Below are positions 9,285 to 19,452 of a DNA stretch of 64,000 nucleotides, piece by piece. Location: positions 186,001 through 250,000 of the forward strand of contig NZ_JALJFG010000002.1 in NCBI RefSeq assembly GCF_023242475.1, given 5' to 3'. Each line of letters opens with the position of its first letter. Position 1 is the stretch's first letter. The notes beneath the pieces are model-generated. The model was not told the DNA's origin, did not search any database, and saw nothing but the letters and a program-made list of their open reading frames with translations. Origin of the DNA: Pseudomonas sp. MWU15-20650 (lineage in GTDB: Bacteria > Pseudomonadota > Gammaproteobacteria > Pseudomonadales > Pseudomonadaceae). Made by a program: the position numbers and the translations under genes.

Positions 9285-11000
9285 TCAGCGACGAATACGC
9301 GCCTGAAGGAAAGACAGCACGTCAGCCACCGGCAACGGTTGGGCTTCGGCTTCGGTCCGGCTCTTGTATTCCAGATTGCCATCGGCCAGGCCGCGGTCAC
9401 TGACCACGATCCGGTGCGGGATGCCAATCAGTTCCATGTCGGCGAACTTGATGCCCGGGCTGGTTTTCTTGTCACGGTCATCGAGCAGCACTTCAAAACC
9501 GGCCGCCGTCAGTTCGGCATACAGCTTGTCGGTGGCTTCGCGTACTTGCTCGGTTTCGTAACGCAGCGGTACCAGGGCAACCTGGAACGGCGCCAGGGCG
9601 TCACTCCAGATGATGCCTTTCTCGTCGTTGTTCTGCTCGATGGCAGCGGCAACCACACGGGAAACGCCAATGCCGTAGCAACCCATTTCCAGGGTGATCG
9701 GCTTGCCGTTTTCGCCCAGCACTTCGCACTTCATCGCCTTGCTGTACTTGTTGCCCAGCTGGAAGATGTGCCCGACTTCGATACCGCGCTTGATCTCCAG
9801 GGTGCCTTTGCCATCCGGGCTTGGGTCACCGGCCACCACGTTACGCAGGTCGGCCACGGTCGGAACCGGCAGGTCACGCTCCCAGTTCACGCCGAAGTAG
9901 TGCTTGTCGTCGATGTTCGCGCCAATACCGAAGTCGCTCATCAGCTCGACCGAACGGTCGATGATGATCGGCAGCGGCAGGTTCAGCGGGCCGAGGGAGC
10001 CGGCACCGGCGCCAATGGCGTCGCGCAGTTCGGCATCGCTGGCCATCACCAGCGGGCTGGCCACGCCAGGTTGCTGGGCCGCCTTGATTTCGTTGAGCTC
10101 GTGGTCGCCACGGATCACCAGGGCGATCAGCTTGCCTTCTTCCTCGGCATGCACGATCAGGGTCTTGATGGTCTTTTCAATCGGCAGATTGAATTTTTCC
10201 ACCAGCGCCGCGATGGTCTTGGTTTCTGGCGTGTCGACCAGGCGCAGCTCTTGAGTCGGCGCTGGGCGGGAAGTTTCCCGTGGCACGGCTTCGGCTTTCT
10301 CGATGTTCGCCGCGTAGTCGGAACCGTTACTGAAGACGATGTCGTCTTCGCCGGACTCGGCCAGCACGTGGAATTCGTGGGAGCCAGCGCCGCCGATGGA
10401 GCCGTTGTCTGCTTCAACCGGGCGGAATTTCAGGCCCAGGCGCGTAAAGACGTTGCAGTAGGCCGTGTGCATGCGGTCGTAGGTGACCTGCAGGGAAGCC
10501 TGGTCGGCATGGAACGAATACGCATCTTTCATGATGAATTCACGACCGCGCATCAAACCGAAGCGTGGGCGGATTTCATCACGGAACTTGGTCTGGATCT
10601 GATACAGGTTGAGGGGCAGCTGTTTGTAGCTGCTCAACTCATTGCGCATCAGGTCGGTGATGACTTCTTCGTGGGTCGGGCCTGCGCAGAAATCGCGGCC
10701 ATGACGGTCCTTGAAGCGCAGCAGCTCGGGGCCGTACTCTTCCCAGCGCCCGGATTCCTGCCACAACTCAGCCGGTTGGGTGCTCGGCATCAACACTTCC
10801 AGAGAGCCGGCGGCGTTCATTTCTTCACGAACGATGGCTTCAACCTTGCGCATCACCTTCAAGCCCATGGGCAGCCAGGTGTACAGGCCGGAGGCCAGTT
10901 TGCGGATCATACCGGCGCGCAGCATCAGCTGGTGGCTGATCACAACCGCGTCGGAAGGCGTTTCTTTCTGTGTGGCGAGCAAATATTGACTGGTACGCAT
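9285..11000 (-). CDS. proS: Prolyl-tRNA synthetase
   Basis: Class II aminoacyl-tRNA synthetase that charges tRNA-Pro. The 571-residue protein is the bacterial type, with an inserted YbaK-like editing domain (about residues 225-380) that deacylates Ala-tRNA-Pro. Class II motifs are readable: motif 2 [21 protein letters not shown] is nearly intact, and motif 3 lies around [12 protein letters not shown] and the preceding [12 protein letters not shown] segment. ATG 11000 gives the canonical start [15 protein letters not shown]; the longer reading frame upstream is not conserved family sequence. Confidence 0.96.
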   Translation of the reverse strand: MRTSQYLLATQKETPSDAVVISHQLMLRAGMIRKLASGLYTWLPMGLKVMRKVEAIVREEMNAAGSLEVLMPSTQPAELWQESGRWEEYGPELLRFKDRHGRDFCAGPTHEEVITDLMRNELSSYKQLPLNLYQIQTKFRDEIRPRFGLMRGREFIMKDAYSFHADQASLQVTYDRMHTAYCNVFTRLGLKFRPVEADNGSIGGAGSHEFHVLAESGEDDIVFSNGSDYAANIEKAEAVPRETSRPAPTQELRLVDTPETKTIAALVEKFNLPIEKTIKTLIVHAEEEGKLIALVIRGDHELNEIKAAQQPGVASPLVMASDAELRDAIGAGAGSLGPLNLPLPIIIDRSVELMSDFGIGANIDDKHYFGVNWERDLPVPTVADLRNVVAGDPSPDGKGTLEIKRGIEVGHIFQLGNKYSKAMKCEVLGENGKPITLEMGCYGIGVSRVVAAAIEQNNDEKGIIWSDALAPFQVALVPLRYETEQVREATDKLYAELTAAGFEVLLDDRDKKTSPGIKFADMELIGIPHRIVVSDRGLADGNLEYKSRTEAEAQPLPVADVLSFLQARIRR

Positions 11001-11093
11001 GGTAGGCCGTTGTCGGTTGCTTGGACTTGAAATGACTTGGGATTGTACGGGCGCTTGCTGCCGACGTACAGGCATCAGACTGCAGAGCGGTCT

Positions 11094-11118
11094 ATAGGAG
11101 CAGAGCTTGCTCGCGATG
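11094..11118. repeat. Partial REP (GAGCTTGCTCGCGA type)
   Basis: TAGGAGCAGAGCTTGCTCGCGATGG resembles one arm of the REPIN at 43896-43974. It lacks an inverted partner, so it is a lone, decayed unit between proS and the permease gene. Confidence 0.55.
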
Positions 11119-11157
11119 GGGGCGCTGTGGTCCAGCTTTTACAGGCCCCCAAGGCCA

Positions 11158-12690
11158 TTACTCTTCTGTGGGCGGACTCAACCGGCTCCGCCGACTTTCC
11201 TGAAACCAATGCAACGCAATCAGGAACAGCGTCGGCACGCCCAGCAGGCAGGTGATGATGAAGAAGTTGTGATACCCGAACTTCTCCACCATCACGCCCG
11301 AATACCCGCCGATCAGGCGTGGCAGCAACAGCATGATCGAGCTGAGCAGTGCATATTGGGTCGCGGAGAACTTGAGGTTGGTCAGGCTCGACAGGTAGGC
11401 CACGAACGCCGAGGTGGCCAGGCCAGAACTGAAGTTATCCAGGGAAATGGTGAAGATCAGCATCTGCAGGTCGGGGCCCATGTCGGCGAGCATCACGAAC
11501 AACAGGTTGGTCGCGGCCGAGGCTACGCCGCCGATAAACAGGATCGGCAAGATACCGAACCGCACAATCAACAGGCCGCCCATACCGGCGCCGATCAGGG
11601 TCATGATCAGGCCGAAGATTTTGCTGACCCCGGCGATCTGGTCCTTGGTAAAGCCCTGGTCGATATAGAACACGTTGGCCATCACGCCCATCACCGTATC
11701 GGACATGCGATAGGTGGCAATCAGCCCCAGCAGCAGCAACGCCTGCCAGCGATAGCGCAGGATAAAGTCGTTGATGGGCGTGAGTACCGGTGCAAGGCCA
11801 CGGCGGCCCATGGTGGAAAGGCACAGGGTGGTGAGCAGGATGTACAGGATGGCGCGCAGGAACGCACGGTCCTCCATCAGCAGTTCCCACATCGTCACGC
11901 CGTGGAACAGCACGCTGGCGAAATCGGTGTTGTACAGCTGGGTGAACATGGCGGGCACCGACACCAACAGCACAATCAGTACGAACACCGAGACCAGTTG
12001 ATGCATGAACGTATAACGCCCCGCCTGCAACTGGGTGCGCAGTGGCACATCGGGTTCACGCATGAAGAAGGTGGTCAGCAGTGCCGGGATCATCAGCAGG
12101 CCGAACAGCACATAGGTGCCGGTCCAGGCCGAGTGTTTATAGTTGAAGCCGGTTGAGCCGAAGCCTTCGGCAAAGAACAGCGCACCGGCCGTGGCGAGCA
12201 GGGCGGCGATGCGATAACCCGACATGTAGCTGGCGGCCAGGGCAGCCTGGCGGCTGTCGTCGGCGATTTCCAGGCGATAGGCGTCTACCGCAATGTCCTG
12301 GGTGGCCGAAGCGAAGGCGACAATCACCGCAATAGCGATCAGCCAGGACAAGTGTTTTTGCGGATCGCAGAAGCCCATGCCGATCAATCCGAGGATCACC
12401 AGCGACTGGGCAAGCACCAGCCAGGAGCGACGGCGCCCGAGTTTACCGAGCAGCGGCAGGCGCCATTGGTCGAGCAACGGCGACCACACCCATTTGAAGG
12501 CGTAGGCCAGGCCGATCAGGCTTGCATAGCCGATGGTCTCGCGGGCCACGCCCGCCTCACGCAGCCACACGGAAAGCGTTGAGAACACCAACATGTAAGG
12601 CAAGCCGGCGGCAAAGCCGAGCAACAACAGCACTAACGTCGAAGGGCTGGCATAGGCGGCGAGCGCGGCGCGCCAGGTTTTACGGGGCAT
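11158..12690 (-). CDS. ampG: AmpG-like muropeptide MFS permease
   Basis: Predicted inner-membrane permease importing GlcNAc-anhydroMurNAc (peptides) for cell-wall recycling, which feeds beta-lactamase induction in pseudomonads. The 510-residue protein has 12-14 hydrophobic segments. The AmpG N-terminal pattern is GFAAGLPYMLVFSTLSVWLREAGV, followed by GLAYAFKWVWSPLLD and ATQDIAVDAYR. It is downstream of the alkyltransferase-like gene on the same strand. Pseudomonas can carry two members (AmpG and AmpP); the position and length favour AmpG, but I cannot separate them with certainty. Confidence 0.85.
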   Translation of the reverse strand: MPRKTWRAALAAYASPSTLVLLLLGFAAGLPYMLVFSTLSVWLREAGVARETIGYASLIGLAYAFKWVWSPLLDQWRLPLLGKLGRRRSWLVLAQSLVILGLIGMGFCDPQKHLSWLIAIAVIVAFASATQDIAVDAYRLEIADDSRQAALAASYMSGYRIAALLATAGALFFAEGFGSTGFNYKHSAWTGTYVLFGLLMIPALLTTFFMREPDVPLRTQLQAGRYTFMHQLVSVFVLIVLLVSVPAMFTQLYNTDFASVLFHGVTMWELLMEDRAFLRAILYILLTTLCLSTMGRRGLAPVLTPINDFILRYRWQALLLLGLIATYRMSDTVMGVMANVFYIDQGFTKDQIAGVSKIFGLIMTLIGAGMGGLLIVRFGILPILFIGGVASAATNLLFVMLADMGPDLQMLIFTISLDNFSSGLATSAFVAYLSSLTNLKFSATQYALLSSIMLLLPRLIGGYSGVMVEKFGYHNFFIITCLLGVPTLFLIALHWFQESRRSRLSPPTEE

Positions 12691-12733
12691 GGGCTGGAGT
12701 CTGCCTCAGATTTGCGGAAACAAAGCGCGCACT

Positions 12734-13087
12734 CTAACCGCTGTGCTCTACCGGGCGCCAGCCATGACGCTGAATATCAACGCGATTGTTCAGGATGCTG
12801 ACACCTTCGCTACGTAAACGCGCACGTTGTTCGTCACCTGAGGCACTGCCAACCGGCAGGCTTATCCGACCGCCGGCACCCAGCACTCGGTGCCACGGCA
12901 GCCGAGTGTCCTCGGGCAGTTGGCTCAAGGTTCGTCCCACCCAGCGAGCCGCACGGCCCAACCCGGCCAGGTGCGCCAACTCGCCGTAACTGACTACGCA
13001 GCCTTCGGGCACTTGCGCCAGGGTCAGGTACAACGCGGTGCGGCGCATCTCGGCGGGGCTTTGTGGTGGGTCGGTGGGTTGATTCAC
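12734..13087 (-). CDS. Alkyltransferase-like protein (MGMT family without active-site Cys)
   Basis: 117-residue protein of the methylated-DNA-protein cysteine methyltransferase family. The catalytic PCHR motif is PWHR (residues near 84-87), so it cannot transfer alkyl groups. Such ATL proteins (E. coli YbaZ, fission yeast Atl1) bind O6-alkylguanine, flip it out and hand it to nucleotide-excision repair. The arginine finger region GLGRAARWVGRTL and the winged-helix features are kept. The start is GTG 13087, with no strong ribosome site; an internal ATG at 13048 would remove 13 residues. Confidence 0.85.
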   Translation of the reverse strand: MNQPTDPPQSPAEMRRTALYLTLAQVPEGCVVSYGELAHLAGLGRAARWVGRTLSQLPEDTRLPWHRVLGAGGRISLPVGSASGDEQRARLRSEGVSILNNRVDIQRHGWRPVEHSG

Positions 13088-13226
13088 GGTGGGTATCTTT
13101 GGGTGTGTAGGAAATTTCTATAAGTGTGTCGATGTGTATTGAACTCAACCTAAATCCTTGAGTCAGTCCTAGCTATCTAACACGATAACGCCCCTTTTTC
13201 GCCAATCTTGAGCTCCCTATCTGCTT

Positions 13227-14234
13227 ATGTTGTCCAGAACCCTGCTGTGCCTTGCTGTTTTCAGTGCTTCCACACCGTTGCTCGCCGATACCGTCTGGTT
13301 GAAAAACGGCGACCGCCTGACCGGCAAGATCAAAGTCTTCGACGGTGGCAAGTTGCTGATCCAAACCGACTATGCCGGCTCCATCCCGGTGGACTGGAAG
13401 CAGGTGAAAACCCTCGAAAGCGACCAGGAACTGCTGGTCAAGCAGGACGCCTACACCGGCGAAAAAGCCAAGTCCCTGCAGGCGGCGGCGGATGGCAAGG
13501 TGGTGCTGGCCAATGGTGAGGCACCCAAGACCGTCGAGCTGGCAAGTATCCAGCAGATCATCAAGCCCAAGCCGGTCATCGAAGACCTGGTGTGGAAAGG
13601 CAACGTCGACCTGGCGCTGGATTACAAGCGCGCCGACAAAGACACCAACGACTACGATATCGACTTCAAGACCTCCGCCCGTCACGGCCTGTGGCGGCAT
13701 ACCGCGAAGGGCGAATACAACCGCGAGTTCCAGGATGACGTCACCACCACCGACAACTGGGCCTTGGAATACGATCTGGACCGCTTCATTACCGAGCACT
13801 GGTTCTGGCAGGGGCGCCTGACCTACAAGCGTGACAAGGTAGAAGACCTGTCGCGTCAGCGCACCGTCGGTACCGGCCCCGGCTACCAGTTCTGGGACGA
13901 TGAACTGGGCGCGTTCTCCCTCGGCTCGTTGGTTAACCGCACCGATTACGAATATGCCGATGGCGGCAAGACCAACTTCTATTCCCTGGCGATGAAGTGG
14001 AACTACAACCGCTACCTGGTCGGCAAGACCGTGGAGTTCTTCACCAATGGTGAGGTGGGCAAGCCGCTGGCCGGGCCGTCCGATTACTCCCTGGATGCGG
14101 AAATGGGCCTGCGCTACAAAGTCACCGAGTGGGCCTCCCTTAATCTCAAGGCTGAGCGCGACATCATCAGCGGCGAATCGCAAAGCAGCTTGAGCAAGAC
14201 CCGCTACACCGCAGGCTTTGGTGTGGCCTGGTAA
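13227..14234 (+). CDS. DUF481 (YdiY-like) outer-membrane beta-barrel protein
   Basis: 335 residues with a signal peptide (MLSRTLLCLAVFSASTPLLA). An N-terminal small domain (DTVWLKNGDRLTGKIK, repeated as GGKLLIQTDYAGSIPVDW) resembles a Sm-like sheet often fused to DUF481. It is followed by alternating strands ending in a C-terminal aromatic (GFGVAW), as in proteins inserted by the BAM complex. DUF481 proteins include salt-induced YdiY; no molecular function is established. It stands alone, preceded by a 139-base region divergent from the alkyltransferase-like gene. Confidence 0.8.
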   Translation: MLSRTLLCLAVFSASTPLLADTVWLKNGDRLTGKIKVFDGGKLLIQTDYAGSIPVDWKQVKTLESDQELLVKQDAYTGEKAKSLQAAADGKVVLANGEAPKTVELASIQQIIKPKPVIEDLVWKGNVDLALDYKRADKDTNDYDIDFKTSARHGLWRHTAKGEYNREFQDDVTTTDNWALEYDLDRFITEHWFWQGRLTYKRDKVEDLSRQRTVGTGPGYQFWDDELGAFSLGSLVNRTDYEYADGGKTNFYSLAMKWNYNRYLVGKTVEFFTNGEVGKPLAGPSDYSLDAEMGLRYKVTEWASLNLKAERDIISGESQSSLSKTRYTAGFGVAW

Positions 14235-14336
14235 AACCGCCGCGGCTGCTCTGGCAACCTGCGCCGATATTGATTACCTTGTGTTGAGATCCATTCCCAT
14301 ATGCCATGGGCGGCGGAACACCCGAGGAGTCATACA

Positions 14337-15068
14337 TTGAGCGCGCAGGTTGCCAAGAACGCCCGAGAGCTGTTGCTCAAGGAATACCGTGGGGCTCTCT
14401 CCACACTGTCCAAAGCCATGCCCGGTTTTCCGTTCGGCTCGGTCGTGCCGTATTGTCTCGACGAGCAGGGCCGCCCGATTATCCTGATCAGCCGCATCGC
14501 CCAGCACACCCATAACCTGCACAAAGATCCCAAGTGTTCGCTGTTGGTGGGGGAGCGTGAGGCCGACGATGTGCAAGCCGTTGGGCGCCTGACCTACCTG
14601 GCCGAAGCTGAAAAGCTCGAAGATGAAGCGGCCATTGAAGCGGCTGCCGAGCGCTATTACCGCTATTTCCCTGATTCGGCCAATTACCACAAGGCCCACG
14701 ATTTCGACTTCTGGGTGCTCAAGCCGGTGCGCCACCGTTATATCGGTGGGTTTGGCGCGATTCATTGGGTCGACCAGTTGACCCTGGCCAACCCCTTCGC
14801 GGGCAAGGCTGAGCGCAGCATGATCGAGCACATGAACAGCGATCACACCAAGGCCATCGCCCACTATGTCGAGCTGGCCGGTTTGCCGTCTTTCGAACCG
14901 GCGCAGTTGGCGGGGATCGACAGTGAAGGCATGCACTTGCGTATCGGTCAAAGCCTGCACTGGTTGCCCTTTGCGGCGTCTTGCAACACGCCGACACAAG
15001 TGCGCGAAGCCTTGGTTTCATTGGCTCACGCCGAGGCTTGGCCGAAAAAAACAGCGGCTGACGCTTGA
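14337..15068 (+). CDS. HugZ-family pyridoxamine-phosphate-oxidase-like protein
   Basis: 243 residues. An N-terminal split-barrel PNPOx-like domain (GFPFGSVVPYCLDEQGRPIILISRIAQHTHNL is divided by me as GFPFGSVVPYC and LISRIAQHTHNL) is followed by a DUF2470 domain (MIEHMNSDHTKAI near 160-175). This architecture is that of HugZ/HutZ haem-degrading proteins and of many uncharacterised FMN/haem binders. I start it at TTG 14337 because GAGGAG lies 8 nt upstream and the protein then begins with the family-like MSAQVAKNARELL; an upstream ATG at 14301 lacks a ribosome site. It could act in haem use or stress, but nothing nearby confirms this. Confidence 0.8.
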   Translation: MSAQVAKNARELLLKEYRGALSTLSKAMPGFPFGSVVPYCLDEQGRPIILISRIAQHTHNLHKDPKCSLLVGEREADDVQAVGRLTYLAEAEKLEDEAAIEAAAERYYRYFPDSANYHKAHDFDFWVLKPVRHRYIGGFGAIHWVDQLTLANPFAGKAERSMIEHMNSDHTKAIAHYVELAGLPSFEPAQLAGIDSEGMHLRIGQSLHWLPFAASCNTPTQVREALVSLAHAEAWPKKTAADA

Positions 15069-15134
15069 ATTCACGAAACGGCGACGTCATCTAAGGTGGA
15101 CTAGCAAGGCATTCTTGCGTTGAGGAACCATTTG

Positions 15135-15611
15135 ATGCGCCCTTTTTTATTGCTCTTTCTGCTATTTCCGGTGTTGGAGCTGTTCGTATTCGTTCAAGTC
15201 AGCAGTGCGATCGGGTTTTTCCCGGCACTGTTGCTGATAATTGCGGGCTCGCTGCTCGGCGTCCTGGTGCTGCGCGTCGCGGGCTTGGCCACGGCGCTGC
15301 GTGCCCGTGAGAGCCTGAACCGCGGTGAACTGCCTGCCCAGACGATGCTGGAGGGCCTGATGATGGCCTTGGCGGGTGGCTTGCTGATCCTGCCGGGCTT
15401 TATCAGTGACGTGGTCGGCCTGGTCATGCTGCTGCCCTTCACTCGCAAGTTGCTGGCCGGCAAGATGCGCCAGCGCGCCGAAGAGGCTGCCATTCGCCAG
15501 CGCGCCTTCGCCGATGACCTGCAACCCCGTGGTGGCCCGGCTCCGCGCCAGCCGTTGGGGCGTGAAGGCGATGTGATCGAAGGTGAGTTCGAGCACCGCG
15601 ACAGCAAATAA
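15135..15611 (+). CDS. fxsA: FxsA family membrane protein
   Basis: 158-residue inner-membrane protein. Three to four hydrophobic segments occupy residues 1-110 (LLFLLFPVLELFVFVQV, ALLLIIAGSLLGVLVL, GGLLILPGFISDVVGLVMLL), then a charged cytoplasmic tail. FxsA (suppressor of F exclusion of phage T7) commonly sits upstream of groES-groEL, as here. ATG 15135 has AGGA 8-9 nt upstream and is preferred over TTG 15120. A strong terminator follows, so it is probably not cotranscribed with groES. Confidence 0.9.
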   Translation: MRPFLLLFLLFPVLELFVFVQVSSAIGFFPALLLIIAGSLLGVLVLRVAGLATALRARESLNRGELPAQTMLEGLMMALAGGLLILPGFISDVVGLVMLLPFTRKLLAGKMRQRAEEAAIRQRAFADDLQPRGGPAPRQPLGREGDVIEGEFEHRDSK

Positions 15612-15621
15612 CGGCTTCATT

Positions 15622-15654
15622 GGCACGGCACCTTCGGGTGCCGTGTTGCTTTTA
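15622..15654 (+). terminator. Rho-independent terminator after fxsA
   Basis: Stem CACGGCACC / GGTGCCGTG with loop TTCG followed by TTGCTTTT. Confidence 0.85.
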
Positions 15655-15687
15655 TCCCTCGGTAGACACAAAAATTTCCACCAGGGG

Positions 15688-15717
15688 CCCTTGTAATAAG
15701 CTTATGCGCCCTTATGT
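15688..15717 (+). promoter_or_regulatory. Candidate sigma32 heat-shock promoter of groES-groEL
   Basis: CCCTTGTAAT, about 13 bases, then CCCTTATGT resembles the sigma32 pattern CTTGAA-N11-16-CCCATNT. It sits about 140 bases before groES. No CIRCE element is visible, as expected in gammaproteobacteria. Confidence 0.4.
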
Positions 15718-15857
15718 AACGGTCACCGCAAGGTTTCTGGTGGCGACACCAGACAGACTTCCGCGTCTTGCTTGGCGAGTCGCGACCGGCACAGCCGGAT
15801 TACAACCCGCCGGTACTGATACCGGCCGATGAAAAACACAATTAGGAGAGATCGACA

Positions 15858-16154
15858 ATGAGCAAGCTTCGTCCTCTGCACGACCGCGTCGTTATCCGTC
15901 GCAGCGAAGAAGAAAAGAAAACCGCTGGCGGTATCGTTCTGCCGGGTTCGGCTGCTGAAAAAGCCAACCACGGTGTGATCGTCGCTGCAGGCCCAGGCAA
16001 GACTCTGGAAAACGGTGACGTACGTGCTCTGGCCGTTAAAGTCGGTGACAAGGTTGTATTTGGCCCTTACTCCGGCAGCAACACTGTGAAAGTCGACGGC
16101 GAAGACCTGCTGGTAATGGCTGAGAACGAGATTCTCGCCGTTCTGGAAGGCTGA
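15858..16154 (+). CDS. groES: Co-chaperonin GroES
   Basis: 98-residue lid of the GroEL folding chamber. The sequence reads [13 protein letters not shown] at the N terminus, with the mobile loop [16 protein letters not shown] at about residues 15-30 and [19 protein letters not shown] near the C terminus. A strong AGGAG ribosome site precedes ATG 15858. It is cotranscribed with groEL 50 bases downstream. Confidence 0.98.
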   Translation: MSKLRPLHDRVVIRRSEEEKKTAGGIVLPGSAAEKANHGVIVAAGPGKTLENGDVRALAVKVGDKVVFGPYSGSNTVKVDGEDLLVMAENEILAVLEG

Positions 16155-16192
16155 TTTTCCCGCTCATTTTCCCGTTACTCCAAAGTATTTAA

Positions 16193-17860
<1,668 letters not shown>

Positions 17861-17880
17861 GCCAGCCTTACCCAGCACTG

Positions 17881-17919
17881 AAAAACCCCGCCTGCAGTGA
17901 TGCAGGCGGGGTTTTTTTA
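17881..17919 (+). terminator. Strong terminator after groEL, possibly bidirectional
   Basis: AAAAACCCCGCCTGCA GTGA TGCAGGCGGGGTTTTTTT is a perfect inverted repeat with A- and T-runs on both sides. It separates groEL from the convergent GH8 gene. Confidence 0.93.
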
Positions 17920-17935
17920 TGGGCTCGATTGCGTG

Positions 17936-19366
17936 TCAGCCTATGGCACGGCGCCGCAACAGCCTTTTGAACGTGAACCCGCGCGCCAGGGTTAATTCGG
18001 TACTCGGCATAAGTGCCATGGGTCCCGGTGCAGCAACTTCGCCGAATGGTTGAGCAACAGACAAGTGCGAGGGTCTTTTATGGAACGCCGGCCTGGGCCG
18101 CTCCCAATGCCCGGACATGGTCAGCATGCCGAGCAGTTTGAGCGTGTTGGCATAGTAGTCATGGGCCTTCAGCGAGCGGTGTTGCAGGTTGTCCCAGATA
18201 TTATTGAGCCAGGGCTGATTGTCGGGGCTGATCATCGCGCTGACCCCCAGGGCGTAAATGAACGCCGGATCGTTGGGGGCTTCGTCCAACGCGCTGCCGT
18301 CGACCCGGTAGCCACTGTTGAACGCGGCCGGGGCGTCGCGGGTGCTCGCGCGTGCCCACTGGTTGAAGGTGACTAACGTGTCCAGCGCGCGTGCGTCGCC
18401 ATACATCAAGTAATCCAGGGCGATACGCCAGGGGTAGCGGGCCGCATTCCAGCTGTAGTCGCCGTCGTGCTGGCCTTCCAGCAGTTCGGCGCGGGCTGGG
18501 GTGATGGACGTGTCGAGGTGGCTGACAAAGTCGGGCATCAGGGCACTGCGAGTGCTATAGCGCTGCGTGAAGGTATTGATGATCGAGTAGGTTTTATCGC
18601 GAACCGCCAGCCAGCGCTTGTCACCGGTCATTTCGAAAAAGCTGTTGAGATATGACGGCATGAAGTCCGAACTGCGGGTGGCATATTCGAGTTCGCTATC
18701 GCCATCGGTGCCGGCCCAATCCCCGAGCATCAGATGGTGGGTGCGCGGGTGTACTTCATGTTTGAGGATGGCGGTCATGACGGTGTTGGCGTGGGCGCGA
18801 TAGTCGATAGCCCCTTGGCTGCCCCAGGCGTGGTCGGCCAGCAGCAAGGCATAGGCGATATCCAGGTCACCATCGGTGGCACTGGCGTCGCCACGGAAGC
18901 GGCCGGTGGCGTTGGTGCAGCCTTCGACCTGGTTCCAGGCCATCAACCCAGGATCGGACTTGGCCGGGTGGTCTTCGAAATAGCGCACCATACCGTCGAA
19001 GATCTTTTGGGCGTCAGGGTCTTGGCCCGCCATCATCACGCTGATCAACATCCCATAGCCATGGGCTTCGGACACGGTGATGGTATTGGGCGCCGTGCCG
19101 CCACCCACCGGCTTGTGGTCGGCGTTGACCTTGACGAAGTAGCGGCCGCTGCCGCACGACGTTGACAGGTAAAGCGCTTTCCATTCCGTGTAGAACGCCG
19201 TCAATTGCTGGTCCATGACCGCTTGGGACAGGTGGTTGGGCTTGATCGTGCCTCGATGGTAAGGCGTTGCTGAGCTGAAGGCAGAAGCGCTGCCGGAGAA
19301 AATTGAGCCGGTCACGAGGCACAGCAACAGTATCAACCTGGGCAAAAACTTCTTGGGGGGACGCAT
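17936..19366 (-). CDS. Secreted glycoside hydrolase family 8 (endoglucanase-type)
   Basis: Predicted secreted endo-beta-glucanase (cellulase/chitosanase family GH8, the family of BcsZ). The 476-residue protein has a signal peptide ending GSASA (cleavage near residue 29). The likely proton donor Glu100 is in SEAHGYGM. The GH8 signature ATDGDLDIAYALLLADHAW spans residues 163-181, with Asp165/Asp167. ATG 19366 is preferred over TTG 19381 because GGAG lies 7 nt before it. No cellulose-synthase (bcs) genes flank it, unlike bcsZ, so its substrate may be external plant or microbial glucan. About 60 C-terminal residues past the catalytic domain are basic and unassigned. Confidence 0.87.
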   Translation of the reverse strand: MRPPKKFLPRLILLLCLVTGSIFSGSASAFSSATPYHRGTIKPNHLSQAVMDQQLTAFYTEWKALYLSTSCGSGRYFVKVNADHKPVGGGTAPNTITVSEAHGYGMLISVMMAGQDPDAQKIFDGMVRYFEDHPAKSDPGLMAWNQVEGCTNATGRFRGDASATDGDLDIAYALLLADHAWGSQGAIDYRAHANTVMTAILKHEVHPRTHHLMLGDWAGTDGDSELEYATRSSDFMPSYLNSFFEMTGDKRWLAVRDKTYSIINTFTQRYSTRSALMPDFVSHLDTSITPARAELLEGQHDGDYSWNAARYPWRIALDYLMYGDARALDTLVTFNQWARASTRDAPAAFNSGYRVDGSALDEAPNDPAFIYALGVSAMISPDNQPWLNNIWDNLQHRSLKAHDYYANTLKLLGMLTMSGHWERPRPAFHKRPSHLSVAQPFGEVAAPGPMALMPSTELTLARGFTFKRLLRRRAIG

Positions 19367-19452
19367 GAAAGGGCTCTCCAACCTGGGATTCAGGCGGCGA
19401 GGTTACGGTTAATGAGAAAGCTTCACTGTCACAGGCTGTAACACGCCGGTGA

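Noticed and set aside
9273..11030. Long open frame antisense to proS
   Set aside because: It mirrors proS on the other strand; high GC gives long shadow frames and the residues are Q/H/R/G-rich with no family signal.
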